From: Phycisphaeraceae bacterium
Lineage (GTDB): Bacteria > Planctomycetota > Phycisphaerae > Phycisphaerales > Phycisphaeraceae
Assembly: GCA_029260635.1 (NCBI GenBank)
Contig: JAJDCW010000203.1
Location: forward strand, 1 to 37,891
DNA: 37,891 bases
Direction of reading: 5' to 3'
Part shown: in pieces, positions 23,833 through 31,339 of the stretch
Layout of the letters: each line of letters begins with the position of its first letter
Numbering within the stretch: position 1 is the first letter of the stretch
The notes under the pieces: generated by a model
What the model was told of the DNA's origin: nothing
Databases searched by the model: none
Seen by the model: only the letters and a program-made list of their open reading frames with translations
Position numbers and translations under genes: made by a program

Positions 23833-24837
23833 ATGAGAATCAGATGGCGTGGTTTAGAGCTTCCCCACCGTGTAATCGCCGACCCCGCGAACACAGAGAC
23901 CTACGGCAAGTTCAGCATCGAGCCTTTCGAACGCGGCTTCGGCACGACAGTCGGCAACAGCCTGCGTCGTATCCTGCTGTCCAGCCTGGAAGGCGCAGCA
24001 ATCTCGGCGGTCAAGATCAAGGGTGCCCAGCACGAGTTCACCAGCCTCGAAGGCGTGCAGGAAGACGCGACCGACATCCTCCTGAATATCAAAGACATCG
24101 TTGTTTCGCTGGAGTCCGATGAGCCCAAGACCATGCGGCTCCAGGCCGAGGGCCCCGGTGAAGTGACCTGCGACCTGATCGAAGCCGACACCTCGATCAC
24201 GATCCACACCAAGGACCTGATCCTGGCGACCCTGACCAAGCAGATCGATTTCGATATCGAGTTCCACGTCGAGAAGGGCCGTGGCTACGTCCCTGCCAGC
24301 GAACACTACGAAAGTACCGGCGAGCAGGAGATCGGGCTGATCCCCGTAGACGCGATCTTCTCCCCCGTGACCCGTGTGCGCTACAAGGTCGAGGACACCC
24401 GCGTCGGTCAGAAGACCAACTTCGACAAGCTGACACTTGAGATCTGGACCAACGGCACGGTCACGCCCGAGATGGCGCTGGTCGAAGCCGCCAAGATCAT
24501 GCGTAAGCACCTGAACCCCTTCGTGCAGTACTTCGAACTGGGTGAGGCGACCGCCAGCGAATCCGCCGCCGCAGCCGCCCGTGTCGATGAGGAGCAGATC
24601 CGCAAGTTCAAGATGAACCTCAGCGACCTGGACCTGTCGGTGCGAGCGAACAACTGCCTGGAGACCGCGGAGATCGCGACCGTGGCCGAGCTGGTGGTTC
24701 ACACCGAGGCCGACCTCCTGAAGGTCCGCAGCTTCGGCAAGACCTCGCTGCGTGAAGTGAAGCGCAAGCTGACCGATATGGGCCTGAGTCTGGGCATGGA
24801 ACTGCCCGCCGAGCTTCAGGCCAGCAGTGCAACGTAA
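23833..24837 (+). CDS. rpoA: RNA polymerase alpha subunit
   Basis: Alpha dimerises to start polymerase assembly and contacts UP elements and activators. The 334-residue protein has an N-terminal domain (FGTTVGNSLRRILLSSLEGAAI-type motif at about 35-55) and a C-terminal domain from about 255. The DNA-contact region reads LDLSVRANNCLETAEI and ends LREVKRKLTDMGLSLGM. I chose ATG 23833 with GGAG upstream over an in-frame TTG at 23821. It is followed by a 138-bp gap with four hairpins. Confidence 0.96.
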   Translation: MRIRWRGLELPHRVIADPANTETYGKFSIEPFERGFGTTVGNSLRRILLSSLEGAAISAVKIKGAQHEFTSLEGVQEDATDILLNIKDIVVSLESDEPKTMRLQAEGPGEVTCDLIEADTSITIHTKDLILATLTKQIDFDIEFHVEKGRGYVPASEHYESTGEQEIGLIPVDAIFSPVTRVRYKVEDTRVGQKTNFDKLTLEIWTNGTVTPEMALVEAAKIMRKHLNPFVQYFELGEATASESAAAAARVDEEQIRKFKMNLSDLDLSVRANNCLETAEIATVAELVVHTEADLLKVRSFGKTSLREVKRKLTDMGLSLGMELPAELQASSAT

Positions 24838-24843
24838 TAAAAC

Positions 24844-24953
24844 ACCGGGCTTTCCCGGTTTGGGGCCATCACGCCCCGGTCCTATGTGGGACCTAATTGC
24901 CCCGCAGCGAAGTTTGTGGGAGTGGCATCGTCGGACGGCGTCTCACCCGTCCG
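24844..24953 (+). other. Four inverted repeats between rpoA and rplQ
   Basis: Perfect stems are ACCGGG-CTTT-CCCGGT (24844-24859), GGGGC/GCCCC (24862-24877), GGTCC/GGACC (24878-24893) and CGGACGG/CCGTCCG (24932-24953). The first has a short TT tail and no T-run, so none is a convincing terminator. They are spaced as a chain, as in the rplC-rplD gap. Confidence 0.55.
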
Positions 24954-24975
24954 GCCGTCAATAAAGGAGTTTACG

Positions 24976-25638
24976 ATGAGACACCGCGTACACGGCCGGA
25001 AGCTGGGACGCCACACCAATCACCGCAAGGCGATGTGGCGGAACATGGCGATTGCTCTGTTCACCCACAACCAGATCACCACGACGATCCCCAAAGCGAA
25101 GAGCCTCAAGCCCTTCGTGGAGAAGCTGATCAGTGCCGCGAAGAAGGGCGACCTGGCCAGCCGGCGTCGCGTGATCAAGATGATCGGTGACCAGATCATG
25201 GTCAAGAGCGAGGACGACCCCGGGATCACCCGCAACAAGTACGGCGAGATCGTCAGCGGGCCGAGGGTCGTCAAGACCCTGTTCGACGAGATCGCCCCGA
25301 AGTACGCCGACCGCACCGGCGGGTATACCCGCATCATCAAGCTGACCAAGCACCGGATCGGTGACGGCACGTCGCTATGCGTGCTCCAGCTTGTCGGTGA
25401 TGAAGACATGTCGGCCCCACAGGTGTCCGGCCAGTATTCCCGCCGCCGTGACAAGGCCAACAAACGCATGGAGTTTGCGGCCGCGAAGCGTAAGGGCGGG
25501 TCGGAAACGGCGACCGCGGTGGCCGAGCCTGTAGCCGAGGTTGCTGAAGAAGCCGCCCCGGAAGCGGCTCCCGAAGCGACGACCGAAGACCAGTCGGCGG
25601 CCGAGGGTGGCGAAGCGACCGAAGAGAAGTCGGAATAA
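24976..25638 (+). CDS. rplQ: 50S ribosomal protein L17 with acidic tail
   Basis: L17 lies near the tunnel exit. From ATG 24976 (AAGGAG upstream) it has 220 residues, against about 120 in most bacteria. The core is clear: MRHRVHGRKLGRHTNHRKAM at the start, and YADRTGGYTRIIKL near 110-123. It has an insertion near residues 80-96. Residues 143-175 are basic, and 176-220 are Ala/Glu/Pro-rich and acidic. The tail resembles that of S5 in this same cluster. It ends the operon, with a strong terminator 39 nt after the stop codon. Confidence 0.95.
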   Translation: MRHRVHGRKLGRHTNHRKAMWRNMAIALFTHNQITTTIPKAKSLKPFVEKLISAAKKGDLASRRRVIKMIGDQIMVKSEDDPGITRNKYGEIVSGPRVVKTLFDEIAPKYADRTGGYTRIIKLTKHRIGDGTSLCVLQLVGDEDMSAPQVSGQYSRRRDKANKRMEFAAAKRKGGSETATAVAEPVAEVAEEAAPEAAPEATTEDQSAAEGGEATEEKSE

Positions 25639-25676
25639 TCACGCCTTAACGGTGTGCATCAAATCCAGAACAAGAA

Positions 25677-25708
25677 GGCCGGCCCGTTTGGGTCGGTCTT
25701 TTTTATTT
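25677..25708 (+). terminator. Intrinsic terminator of the ribosomal cluster
   Basis: GGCCGGCCC pairs with GGGTCGGTC across the loop GTTT (nine pairs, including two G-U), followed by TTTTTTATTT. This is the strongest intrinsic terminator in the window. It lies 39 nt after the rplQ stop codon. Confidence 0.9.
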
Positions 25709-26019
25709 GTCTGATCTCAGCGGCTGCGGGTTCATATTGTGATGACACGCGGCAATATAAAGATAGTTTTATCATTATGGCTTTTCTAGAAAAGCCTTTG
25801 TAGGGGATGGGTGTGATTTGCAGAGGTCCGGGCGGGGGTTGGTGCTGTGCTGGCGTTGGCGTTGAGGTTGTGGCAGGTGGCGGGCCGTGAGGATTTTGGG
25901 AGGCCTGGGTTTGAGTGCGTGTTGGACGAGTCGGTGAGGAGATGCGGGGTCTGACGGGTTTGATTGATAGGCGGTAGGTGCGTGATACGTGGTGGGGTGT
26001 CGGTGGTTACAATCGGGTC
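25709..26019. other. Gene-free gap between rplQ terminator and surE
   Basis: No gene is seen in this stretch. It contains three stems: ATATTG/CAATAT (25734-25758), GATA/TATC (25762-25773) and the 18-bp perfect palindrome GGCTTTTCTAGAAAAGCC (25779-25796). From 25800 to 26000 the plus strand is rich in G and T and poor in C. The opposite-strand reading frame here has no recognisable protein and is probably a shadow. Confidence 0.55.
26008..26013 (+). promoter_or_regulatory. Candidate -10 box for a leaderless surE transcript
   Basis: TACAAT ends six nucleotides before the surE ATG, and no Shine-Dalgarno sequence precedes it. Transcription would start at or next to the ATG. No clear -35 element is seen. 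Confidence 0.45.
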
Positions 26020-26787
26020 ATGCGTATTCTTTTGACCAACGACGACGGGATCGACGCGCCGGGGCTGGCGGCGTTGTACAAAGCGGTTCAGGGGCTGGGT
26101 GAGGTTCACGTGGTGGCACCGGAGAAGGTGCAGTCGGCGACGAGCCACGCGGTGACGTTCCATCGGCCGATCCGTGTCGCGAGCCACCCGGGGCCCGGCG
26201 GCGAGGGGATGCCGGGGACCAGCGTGGGCGCGCGGCCGGCGGACTGTGTGAAGCTGGCTATCACCAATCTGGTGCCCCAGCCGATCGATCTGGTCATCAG
26301 CGGGATCAACGCGGGGGCGAACGTCGGGGTCAACGTGATTTATTCCGGGACGGTCGGCGCGGCGCGCGAGGCGGCGTTTTTCGGGATCCCGGCGATCGCC
26401 ATCAGCCAGCACGTCGGCGACTGGGACGGCATCCGCTGGGACGCCGCGGCGAAACACGCCGGGGAGGCGATCCGGCGGGTGCTCGACGGGCCGATGACGG
26501 CTCACTCGGTGGTGAATATCAACATCCCGATCCTCGACGACGGGGCCGAGCCCAAGGGGATGAAGGCGGCACCGATCTCGACCAGCTCGATGGTGGATCA
26601 GTACGAGGTCACGCCGGCGGACGACGGGTCGTTTCAATACCGGGTGTGTAACGCGATGACGTTCCGGACGCGCGAGCCCGGGACGGACGTCGAGGCGTTG
26701 TTTGACGGGTATATTACGGTGACGCCGTTACAGCACGACGTGACGGACCCGGGACAGATGCCCGGCTGGGTAGAGCATATCGGTTAG
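26020..26787 (+). CDS. surE: 5'/3'-nucleotidase SurE
   Basis: SurE removes phosphate from nucleoside monophosphates and is linked to stress survival. The 255-residue protein begins MRILLTNDDGIDAPGL, with metal ligands D8 and D9. S39 and N97 (ISGINAGANVG) complete the expected metal site, and YSGTVGAAREA follows. I chose ATG 26020; an upstream in-frame GTG at 25978 would add 14 residues before the universal start of the family. The following gene mgtE starts 77 bp downstream. Confidence 0.94.
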   Translation: MRILLTNDDGIDAPGLAALYKAVQGLGEVHVVAPEKVQSATSHAVTFHRPIRVASHPGPGGEGMPGTSVGARPADCVKLAITNLVPQPIDLVISGINAGANVGVNVIYSGTVGAAREAAFFGIPAIAISQHVGDWDGIRWDAAAKHAGEAIRRVLDGPMTAHSVVNINIPILDDGAEPKGMKAAPISTSSMVDQYEVTPADDGSFQYRVCNAMTFRTREPGTDVEALFDGYITVTPLQHDVTDPGQMPGWVEHIG

Positions 26788-26864
26788 GCTTGTCGTGGCA
26801 TGGCCGGGATCAGTCCGGGGCCGGGGCGGATCGGGCGGTCTTGTATTTATGGCGGAGCCTTGGC

Positions 26865-28232
26865 ATGACGTTTGATCCACAGCTTGAGATTGACGCGACC
26901 CAGCAGCTATCGCTGGTGATCGACGGCGGGGAGGCGGAGCACCTGGCGGCGTTCCTGCACCTGCTGCCGCCCGAGGACACGACCTACACGATCAGCCATC
27001 TGGATGATGAACGACGCACGAAGATGCTGTCGCTGCTGTCGGCCGAGCACTCGGACCTGGCGGCCGACCTGATGGAGCACTTCGTCGACGAGCACGCGGC
27101 GGACATGATCGAGCAGCTAGAGCCCCGCGAGGCCGCGGCGATCGTGGACGAGATGGACAGTGACGAGCAGACGGACTTGCTCACGGAGCTGGATGAGGAA
27201 GACGCCGAGGCGATCCTTCATGAGATGGACCCGGAAGAGGCGGCGGACGCCCGGCACCGGATGCAGTACGACGAGGATGTGGCCGGTGGCCTGATGATCA
27301 CCGAGTACCTGTCCTACCGTGACAGCCAGGACGTGGACGCGGTGATCGCCGATCTGCGTGCGAACGCTGAAGAGTACAACGAATACGAAGTGCGTTTCGC
27401 GTACCTGATTGATCACGATGATAAGTTTGTCGGCCTGGTGACGATGCGGAGGCTGGTGATGGCGCCGGCGGGGAAGAAGCTGATCGACCTGGCGATCAAG
27501 AGCCCAAAGAGTGTGTCGGTCGATGCGGACCTGGAAGAATTGGTAGGCCTGTTCGACCGCGTGGACTTCTCGGCGGTCCCGGTCGTCAATCCGGATGGCC
27601 GACTGGTGGGCGTGGTACAGCGGGCGGCGGTGCAGGAAGCATTAAGCGACTCGGCCAACGAAGACCTGATGAAGATCACAGGTATCGTGGCGGGCGAAGA
27701 GTTCCGGTCGATGCCGATGATGTCCCGGCTGCTGCGACGGCTGGCGTACCTGCTGCCGATCATGGTGCTGCTGCTGCTGTCGGCTAGCGTGATCCACCTC
27801 TACCTGGAGACGGTGGCGGCGAACCCCGTCCTGGCGATGTTCCTCCCGGTGGTCGCCGGGCTCTGTGGCAGCGGCGGGAACCAGGCGGTGGGCGTGTCCC
27901 TGCGTGAGGTGTCGCTTGGCTTAATCCTGCCGGGCGACTTTATGAGAGTGCTGATCAAAGAAGCAGCGTTGGCGCTGGCGGCCGGTGTGGTTCTAGGTAT
28001 TGCCTTGATGCTGATGGTCTGGGGCTGGCAGGGGAATTTCTATCTTGGGCTTGTCGTCGGTGGCGCAGTCCCGATCGTGATCGTGATCGCCAAGTCGGTC
28101 GGCGGGACGGTCCCGCTGGTGCTGCGGTCGATCGGCCTGGACCCCGCGATGGCGTCCGGGCCGGTAGTGACGACGGTGGTGGACCTGTTTAGCTTCCTCA
28201 TCGTCCTGCTGTTCGCGACGTGGTTGTTGTAA
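26865..28232 (+). CDS. mgtE: Magnesium transporter MgtE
   Basis: MgtE is a magnesium channel gated by intracellular magnesium. The 455-residue protein (start ATG 26865) has the acidic helical N domain at 15-130 with repeated EEA/DE motifs. Two CBS domains follow at about 143-200 and 205-262. Five transmembrane helices run from about 293 to 455. The pore signature GSGGNQAVGVSLREVSLG (335-352) and the ion-selectivity aspartate D440 (TTVVDLFSFL) are present. The reading frame is open further upstream, but the N-terminal sequence there is not family-like. It lies between surE and holA with no functional link to either. Confidence 0.93.
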   Translation: MTFDPQLEIDATQQLSLVIDGGEAEHLAAFLHLLPPEDTTYTISHLDDERRTKMLSLLSAEHSDLAADLMEHFVDEHAADMIEQLEPREAAAIVDEMDSDEQTDLLTELDEEDAEAILHEMDPEEAADARHRMQYDEDVAGGLMITEYLSYRDSQDVDAVIADLRANAEEYNEYEVRFAYLIDHDDKFVGLVTMRRLVMAPAGKKLIDLAIKSPKSVSVDADLEELVGLFDRVDFSAVPVVNPDGRLVGVVQRAAVQEALSDSANEDLMKITGIVAGEEFRSMPMMSRLLRRLAYLLPIMVLLLLSASVIHLYLETVAANPVLAMFLPVVAGLCGSGGNQAVGVSLREVSLGLILPGDFMRVLIKEAALALAAGVVLGIALMLMVWGWQGNFYLGLVVGGAVPIVIVIAKSVGGTVPLVLRSIGLDPAMASGPVVTTVVDLFSFLIVLLFATWLL

Positions 28233-28271
28233 GGTAATCCGTTCGGGGCGTGTGGAGGGTATGATTCGGGT

Positions 28272-29300
28272 ATGGCACGGACGACCAAGGCATCCAGCAA
28301 GAGCAAGGCGGCGGCACTCGGCGTTCAGACGCGGGTATGCGCTCTGCATGGGCCGGAGCAGTGGCTCAAGGGTCGGCACCTGGATGACCTGCGCAAAGCG
28401 TTAGATGCGGAGCACGGGGAGACCGAGACGTTCCACTTCGAGGGCAAGACCGCGACGCTGGCGGACGTGCTGGACGAGTTGCGCAGCTACGCGTTGATGC
28501 AGCACCACAAGGTCGTGGTGGTAGATCAGGCGGATGAGTATCTGAAGAAGGACGGGTTCCGTAAGGCGATGGAGCGGTACGTCGAGTCGCCGGTGGACCA
28601 CGGGACGCTGGTGTTCCGTAGCGATACATGGAACAAGGGGAAGCTGGACAAGCTGATTGATAAGGTCGGTGCGGTGGTCAAGTGTGAGCCGTTGAAGCCT
28701 GCTCAGGCCAGGAGCTGGCTGATGAAGCGGAGCCCCGCGGAGCACGGCCGGGCGATCGAGCCGACGGCGGCGGGGCTGCTGGTCGAGCGGATCGGGACGG
28801 ACCTGATGACGCTGGATAGCGAACTGGCGAAGCTGGCGTTGATGGTGGACAAGGGCCAGGCGATCGAGCGGGGGCTGATCGAGCAGACGGTCGGCAAGAG
28901 CAGCGACGAGAAGGCCTGGGAGGTGCAGGAGGCGGTGCTGATGGGCATGAGTTCGCGGTCGGCCGGGGTCTTAGTTGAGAAGGTCCATGAATTGGTCGAC
29001 TTGGCCGGACATGCCGAGGAACTTGTGAGTTGGTGTATCGCCGACGTGATCCGGCGTCTGAATAAGGCGGCGATGATGAAGGACGCCGGGGTGCCTGACA
29101 GCGAGATCGCCCGGGCGATGAAGCTCTGGGGGCCCAGGCAGCAGCTATTCATGGGGGTCTTGCGTCGGCTGGACCGCTCGGCACTGACCGGGGCGTTCGA
29201 CGACGTCCTGGAGGCAGACCGGCGGGCTAAGTCCGGGCTGGGCAACCTGGTGCGGAATCTCGAATGCTTCTGTGTCCGGTTGGCCGATAATGTAAAGTAA
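28272..29300 (+). CDS. holA: DNA polymerase III delta subunit
   Basis: The delta subunit opens the sliding clamp as part of the clamp loader. The 342-residue protein has the typical three-domain layout. The N-terminal part includes VCALHGPEQWLKGRHLDDLRKAL, where the degenerate nucleotide site lacks a P-loop, and YALMQHHKVVVVDQADEYLKK. The central part has LKPAQARSWLMKR and VERIGTDLMTLDSELAKLAL. TATGAT ends six nucleotides before the ATG, so the transcript may be leaderless. In this family sequence identity is low, but length and motif order agree. Confidence 0.88.
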   Translation: MARTTKASSKSKAAALGVQTRVCALHGPEQWLKGRHLDDLRKALDAEHGETETFHFEGKTATLADVLDELRSYALMQHHKVVVVDQADEYLKKDGFRKAMERYVESPVDHGTLVFRSDTWNKGKLDKLIDKVGAVVKCEPLKPAQARSWLMKRSPAEHGRAIEPTAAGLLVERIGTDLMTLDSELAKLALMVDKGQAIERGLIEQTVGKSSDEKAWEVQEAVLMGMSSRSAGVLVEKVHELVDLAGHAEELVSWCIADVIRRLNKAAMMKDAGVPDSEIARAMKLWGPRQQLFMGVLRRLDRSALTGAFDDVLEADRRAKSGLGNLVRNLECFCVRLADNVK

Positions 29301-29402
29301 GCCCGTGTATCGGATTTAGCGGATCACTGGGAAATATTCCGGGCGGTAAGGTTCATGGATGAACCGTTGGCTGGGACAACAGTCAGATGTGCAGGAGGCA
29401 CG

Positions 29403-30566
29403 ATGCTTAGTAATTCATATCGATGGTGGTGTTCGGGTGCCCTGATAGTGGGTCTGGTGGTGGGTTGTCAGGAGTTGGCCCTGCCGACCGGGCTGGACGG
29501 AACCCCTCAGACGACCGAAACTGATCAGGCGTTGGCGGAGGCGGAACCCGGCGATGAGCTGGCTACGCAGGCGGAACTGTACGCCCAGCGCGTCTCGGAG
29601 TTGGACCAGAACGAACCGCAGCCACCGCCCGCCCACATGCAGCAGATCCTCTGGCGGGACGTCGGCGGTGAGCCGCAGGCCAACACGGAATTAATGACCA
29701 CGGAGCCAACCGTGGCCGACGCGCAGCAGGACCCCGAAGCCACCCCGGTCGTCAACGCGATGGAGGCGATGTCCACCAAACCGGGTGAAGCGGAGTCGGT
29801 GCGGCAGACAGATACCGCAATGGCGTCTGTCGCTGCCGATGTGAGGGCTCAATCGAGCCCCGCCGAGGCGTACCGGGTGCTGCTCGAAGCGGTCCGTCAC
29901 AGCGACGGCTCGAACCTGTCCAAGGCGGTCGCCGCCGCGACGCTCGCGCCGGTCGGGCCGCACGGTGAGCTGGACTGGTCGCTTCTGAACAAGCTGTCGC
30001 CGGAAGACCAGCAGCGGATCAAGAACTATCACCGCGCGGTCAGCATGCTGCACGCTCAGGTCCTTTCGGGTGAGGGCGACCTGGACCGCGAAGCCATCGC
30101 CGGCCGGCTAGAAGAACTCTACGGCAGCCAGCCTGTGTCCATCCGCAATATCCAGTTGTGCGAGAAGGTCATGGGCTACGGCGTGTACGACGCCTTCTCC
30201 GACAACACGTTCGTTGCCGGCCGCGTGCAGAAGCTGATCGTGTACGTCGAGCTGGACAACTTCGAGCCGCTGCAGAATCAAGACGGCGGCGCCTACGAGG
30301 TCCGGCTGCGTCAGGAGCTTGAGCTTTACGAATCCAACGGCTTCGAGGTCTGGAGCCACGAGCCGGTCATCATCTCCGACGTCTCGCAGAACAAACGCCG
30401 GGACTTCTTCGTCGTCCAGTTGGTGACACTGCCTGCTCAGCTAAGGATGGGCCAGTACCACCTGAAGGTCCGTGTCTACGACGAGAACGGCGGCACGCGG
30501 GACGAGGCGTCACTGGAACTGCGACTGGTGGCAGACGGGGCTCTGGTCAAGGAAGACCGGCGTTAG
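29403..30566 (+). CDS. Predicted lipoprotein of unknown function
   Basis: The 387-residue protein starts at ATG 29403, preceded by AGGAGG at 5-nt spacing. Its N-terminus is a lipoprotein signal, with the hydrophobic segment GALIVGLVVGC and acceptor cysteine C22. Residues 23-150 are a Gln/Glu/Pro/Ala-rich, probably flexible linker. Residues 230-380 look like a beta-rich globular domain (VSIRNIQLCEKVMGYGVYDAF, LIVYVELDNFEP, KVRVYDENGG). I do not recognise the family. It probably sits in the outer membrane or periplasm. The perfect inverted repeat GGTTCAT-GG-ATGAACC lies upstream. Confidence 0.8.
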   Translation: MLSNSYRWWCSGALIVGLVVGCQELALPTGLDGTPQTTETDQALAEAEPGDELATQAELYAQRVSELDQNEPQPPPAHMQQILWRDVGGEPQANTELMTTEPTVADAQQDPEATPVVNAMEAMSTKPGEAESVRQTDTAMASVAADVRAQSSPAEAYRVLLEAVRHSDGSNLSKAVAAATLAPVGPHGELDWSLLNKLSPEDQQRIKNYHRAVSMLHAQVLSGEGDLDREAIAGRLEELYGSQPVSIRNIQLCEKVMGYGVYDAFSDNTFVAGRVQKLIVYVELDNFEPLQNQDGGAYEVRLRQELELYESNGFEVWSHEPVIISDVSQNKRRDFFVVQLVTLPAQLRMGQYHLKVRVYDENGGTRDEASLELRLVADGALVKEDRR

Positions 30567-30596
30567 ACATACAATCTAGGTGTGGTATTTACTTTG

Positions 30597-30677
30597 GGGT
30601 GCCACATCTTGACCCGCAGGGCAAGGTGTGCGGTTAGAACACACGCTTTGCCGCTACGCGGGCAAAACGGGGCACCC
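30597..30677 (+). ncRNA. Candidate 81-nt extended hairpin RNA upstream of pyrR
   Basis: GGGTGCC (30597-30603) pairs with GGCACCC (30671-30677). CCCGC (30613-30617) pairs with GCGGG (30658-30662). GGCAAGGTGTG (30620-30630) pairs continuously with 30642-30652, with two G-U pairs. The result is a rod of 23 base pairs with two internal loops and an 11-nt apical loop. It lacks a T-tail. It could be a small RNA, a regulatory leader, or a dispersed intergenic repeat. TACAAT at 30571-30576 is a possible -10 box for it. Confidence 0.45.
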
Positions 30678-30714
30678 GCTATGAGTTGGGTAAACAGGTT
30701 TACAAGTGGTGAAG

Positions 30715-30742
30715 TTGCACGTTCGGGGGGCTTGGCTACCAT
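30715..30742 (+). promoter_or_regulatory. Candidate promoter of pyrRB, possibly leaderless
   Basis: TTGCAC (30715-30720) is followed after 16 nt by TACCAT (30737-30742). The box ends six nucleotides before the pyrR ATG, which has no Shine-Dalgarno sequence. Use of this promoter would exclude the structured element at 30597-30677 from the mRNA. Confidence 0.45.
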
Positions 30743-30748
30743 GCGGCC

Positions 30749-31339
30749 ATGCGTGTGCTTGCCGATGGCGACCGCTTCGATGGCCTGATCGATTCGCTTT
30801 GCCGTGGCATTGAGCAGATCAAGTCTTCCATTGAGGGGCGGTCGGAGAACGAAGGCGGATGGGCCCTGGTCGGCGTGCGGAGCCGCGGAGACGTGCTGGC
30901 CCAGCGGATCGCTGATCGGATGGGGGCGGAGAAGTTCGACGGCCGGATCGGCACGCTGGATATCACGCTTTACCGGGACGACCTTTCCGAGATCGGGCCG
31001 CTGCCGGTGGTGCGGACGACCGAGATCGATTTTTCGATTGACGGGCTGAACGTGGTCCTGATCGACGACGTGCTGATGACCGGGCGGTCGATCCGCGCGG
31101 CGTTGCAGTCGCTGATGGACCTGGGCCGACCCCGACGGGTCTGGCTGGGGGTATTGGTGGATCGGGGCGGACGGGAGCTTCCGATCGCGCCGGACTTTGT
31201 GAGCCTGGACCTGACGCACGGGTCGGCGGACGCGTTGCCGGTTGGCGCTAAGGTGCAGGTCATGGTCAGGCCGACGGACGAAGAAGACGCGGTTGTGGTG
31301 TTCGATGAGGGTGAAGGGAAGGGGGCCAATGGTGCCTGA
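30749..31339 (+). CDS. pyrR: PyrR bifunctional regulator / uracil phosphoribosyltransferase
   Basis: PyrR family proteins bind pyr mRNA in response to UMP, and often also make UMP from uracil and PRPP. The 196-residue protein has GVRSRGDVLAQRIADRM and the family strand TLDITLYRDDLSEIG. The PRPP-binding motif is VVLIDDVLMTGRSIRAA, with D106 and D107. The fused C-terminal HGSADALPVGAKVQVMV part is normal. It overlaps pyrB by 11 nt, supporting co-transcription and a role in pyrimidine control. Whether it binds RNA in this phylum is not shown by the sequence. Confidence 0.92.
   Translation: MRVLADGDRFDGLIDSLCRGIEQIKSSIEGRSENEGGWALVGVRSRGDVLAQRIADRMGAEKFDGRIGTLDITLYRDDLSEIGPLPVVRTTEIDFSIDGLNVVLIDDVLMTGRSIRAALQSLMDLGRPRRVWLGVLVDRGGRELPIAPDFVSLDLTHGSADALPVGAKVQVMVRPTDEEDAVVVFDEGEGKGANGA

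Noticed and set aside
25786-26637. Minus-strand open frame across the rplQ-surE gap and surE
   Set aside because: Half of it is antisense to surE, and the rest reads G/T-rich intergenic DNA as Pro/Arg/His-rich sequence without a family.
30597-30677. Classic Bacillus-type PyrR attenuator
   Set aside because: I could not find the conserved binding-loop sequence or an alternative terminator with a T-run, so the element is reported only as a structured region.
30582-30788. Small plus-strand open frame over the structured region before pyrR
   Set aside because: Its sequence follows the inverted repeats, it overlaps pyrR out of frame, and it has no ribosome-binding site or recognisable motif.
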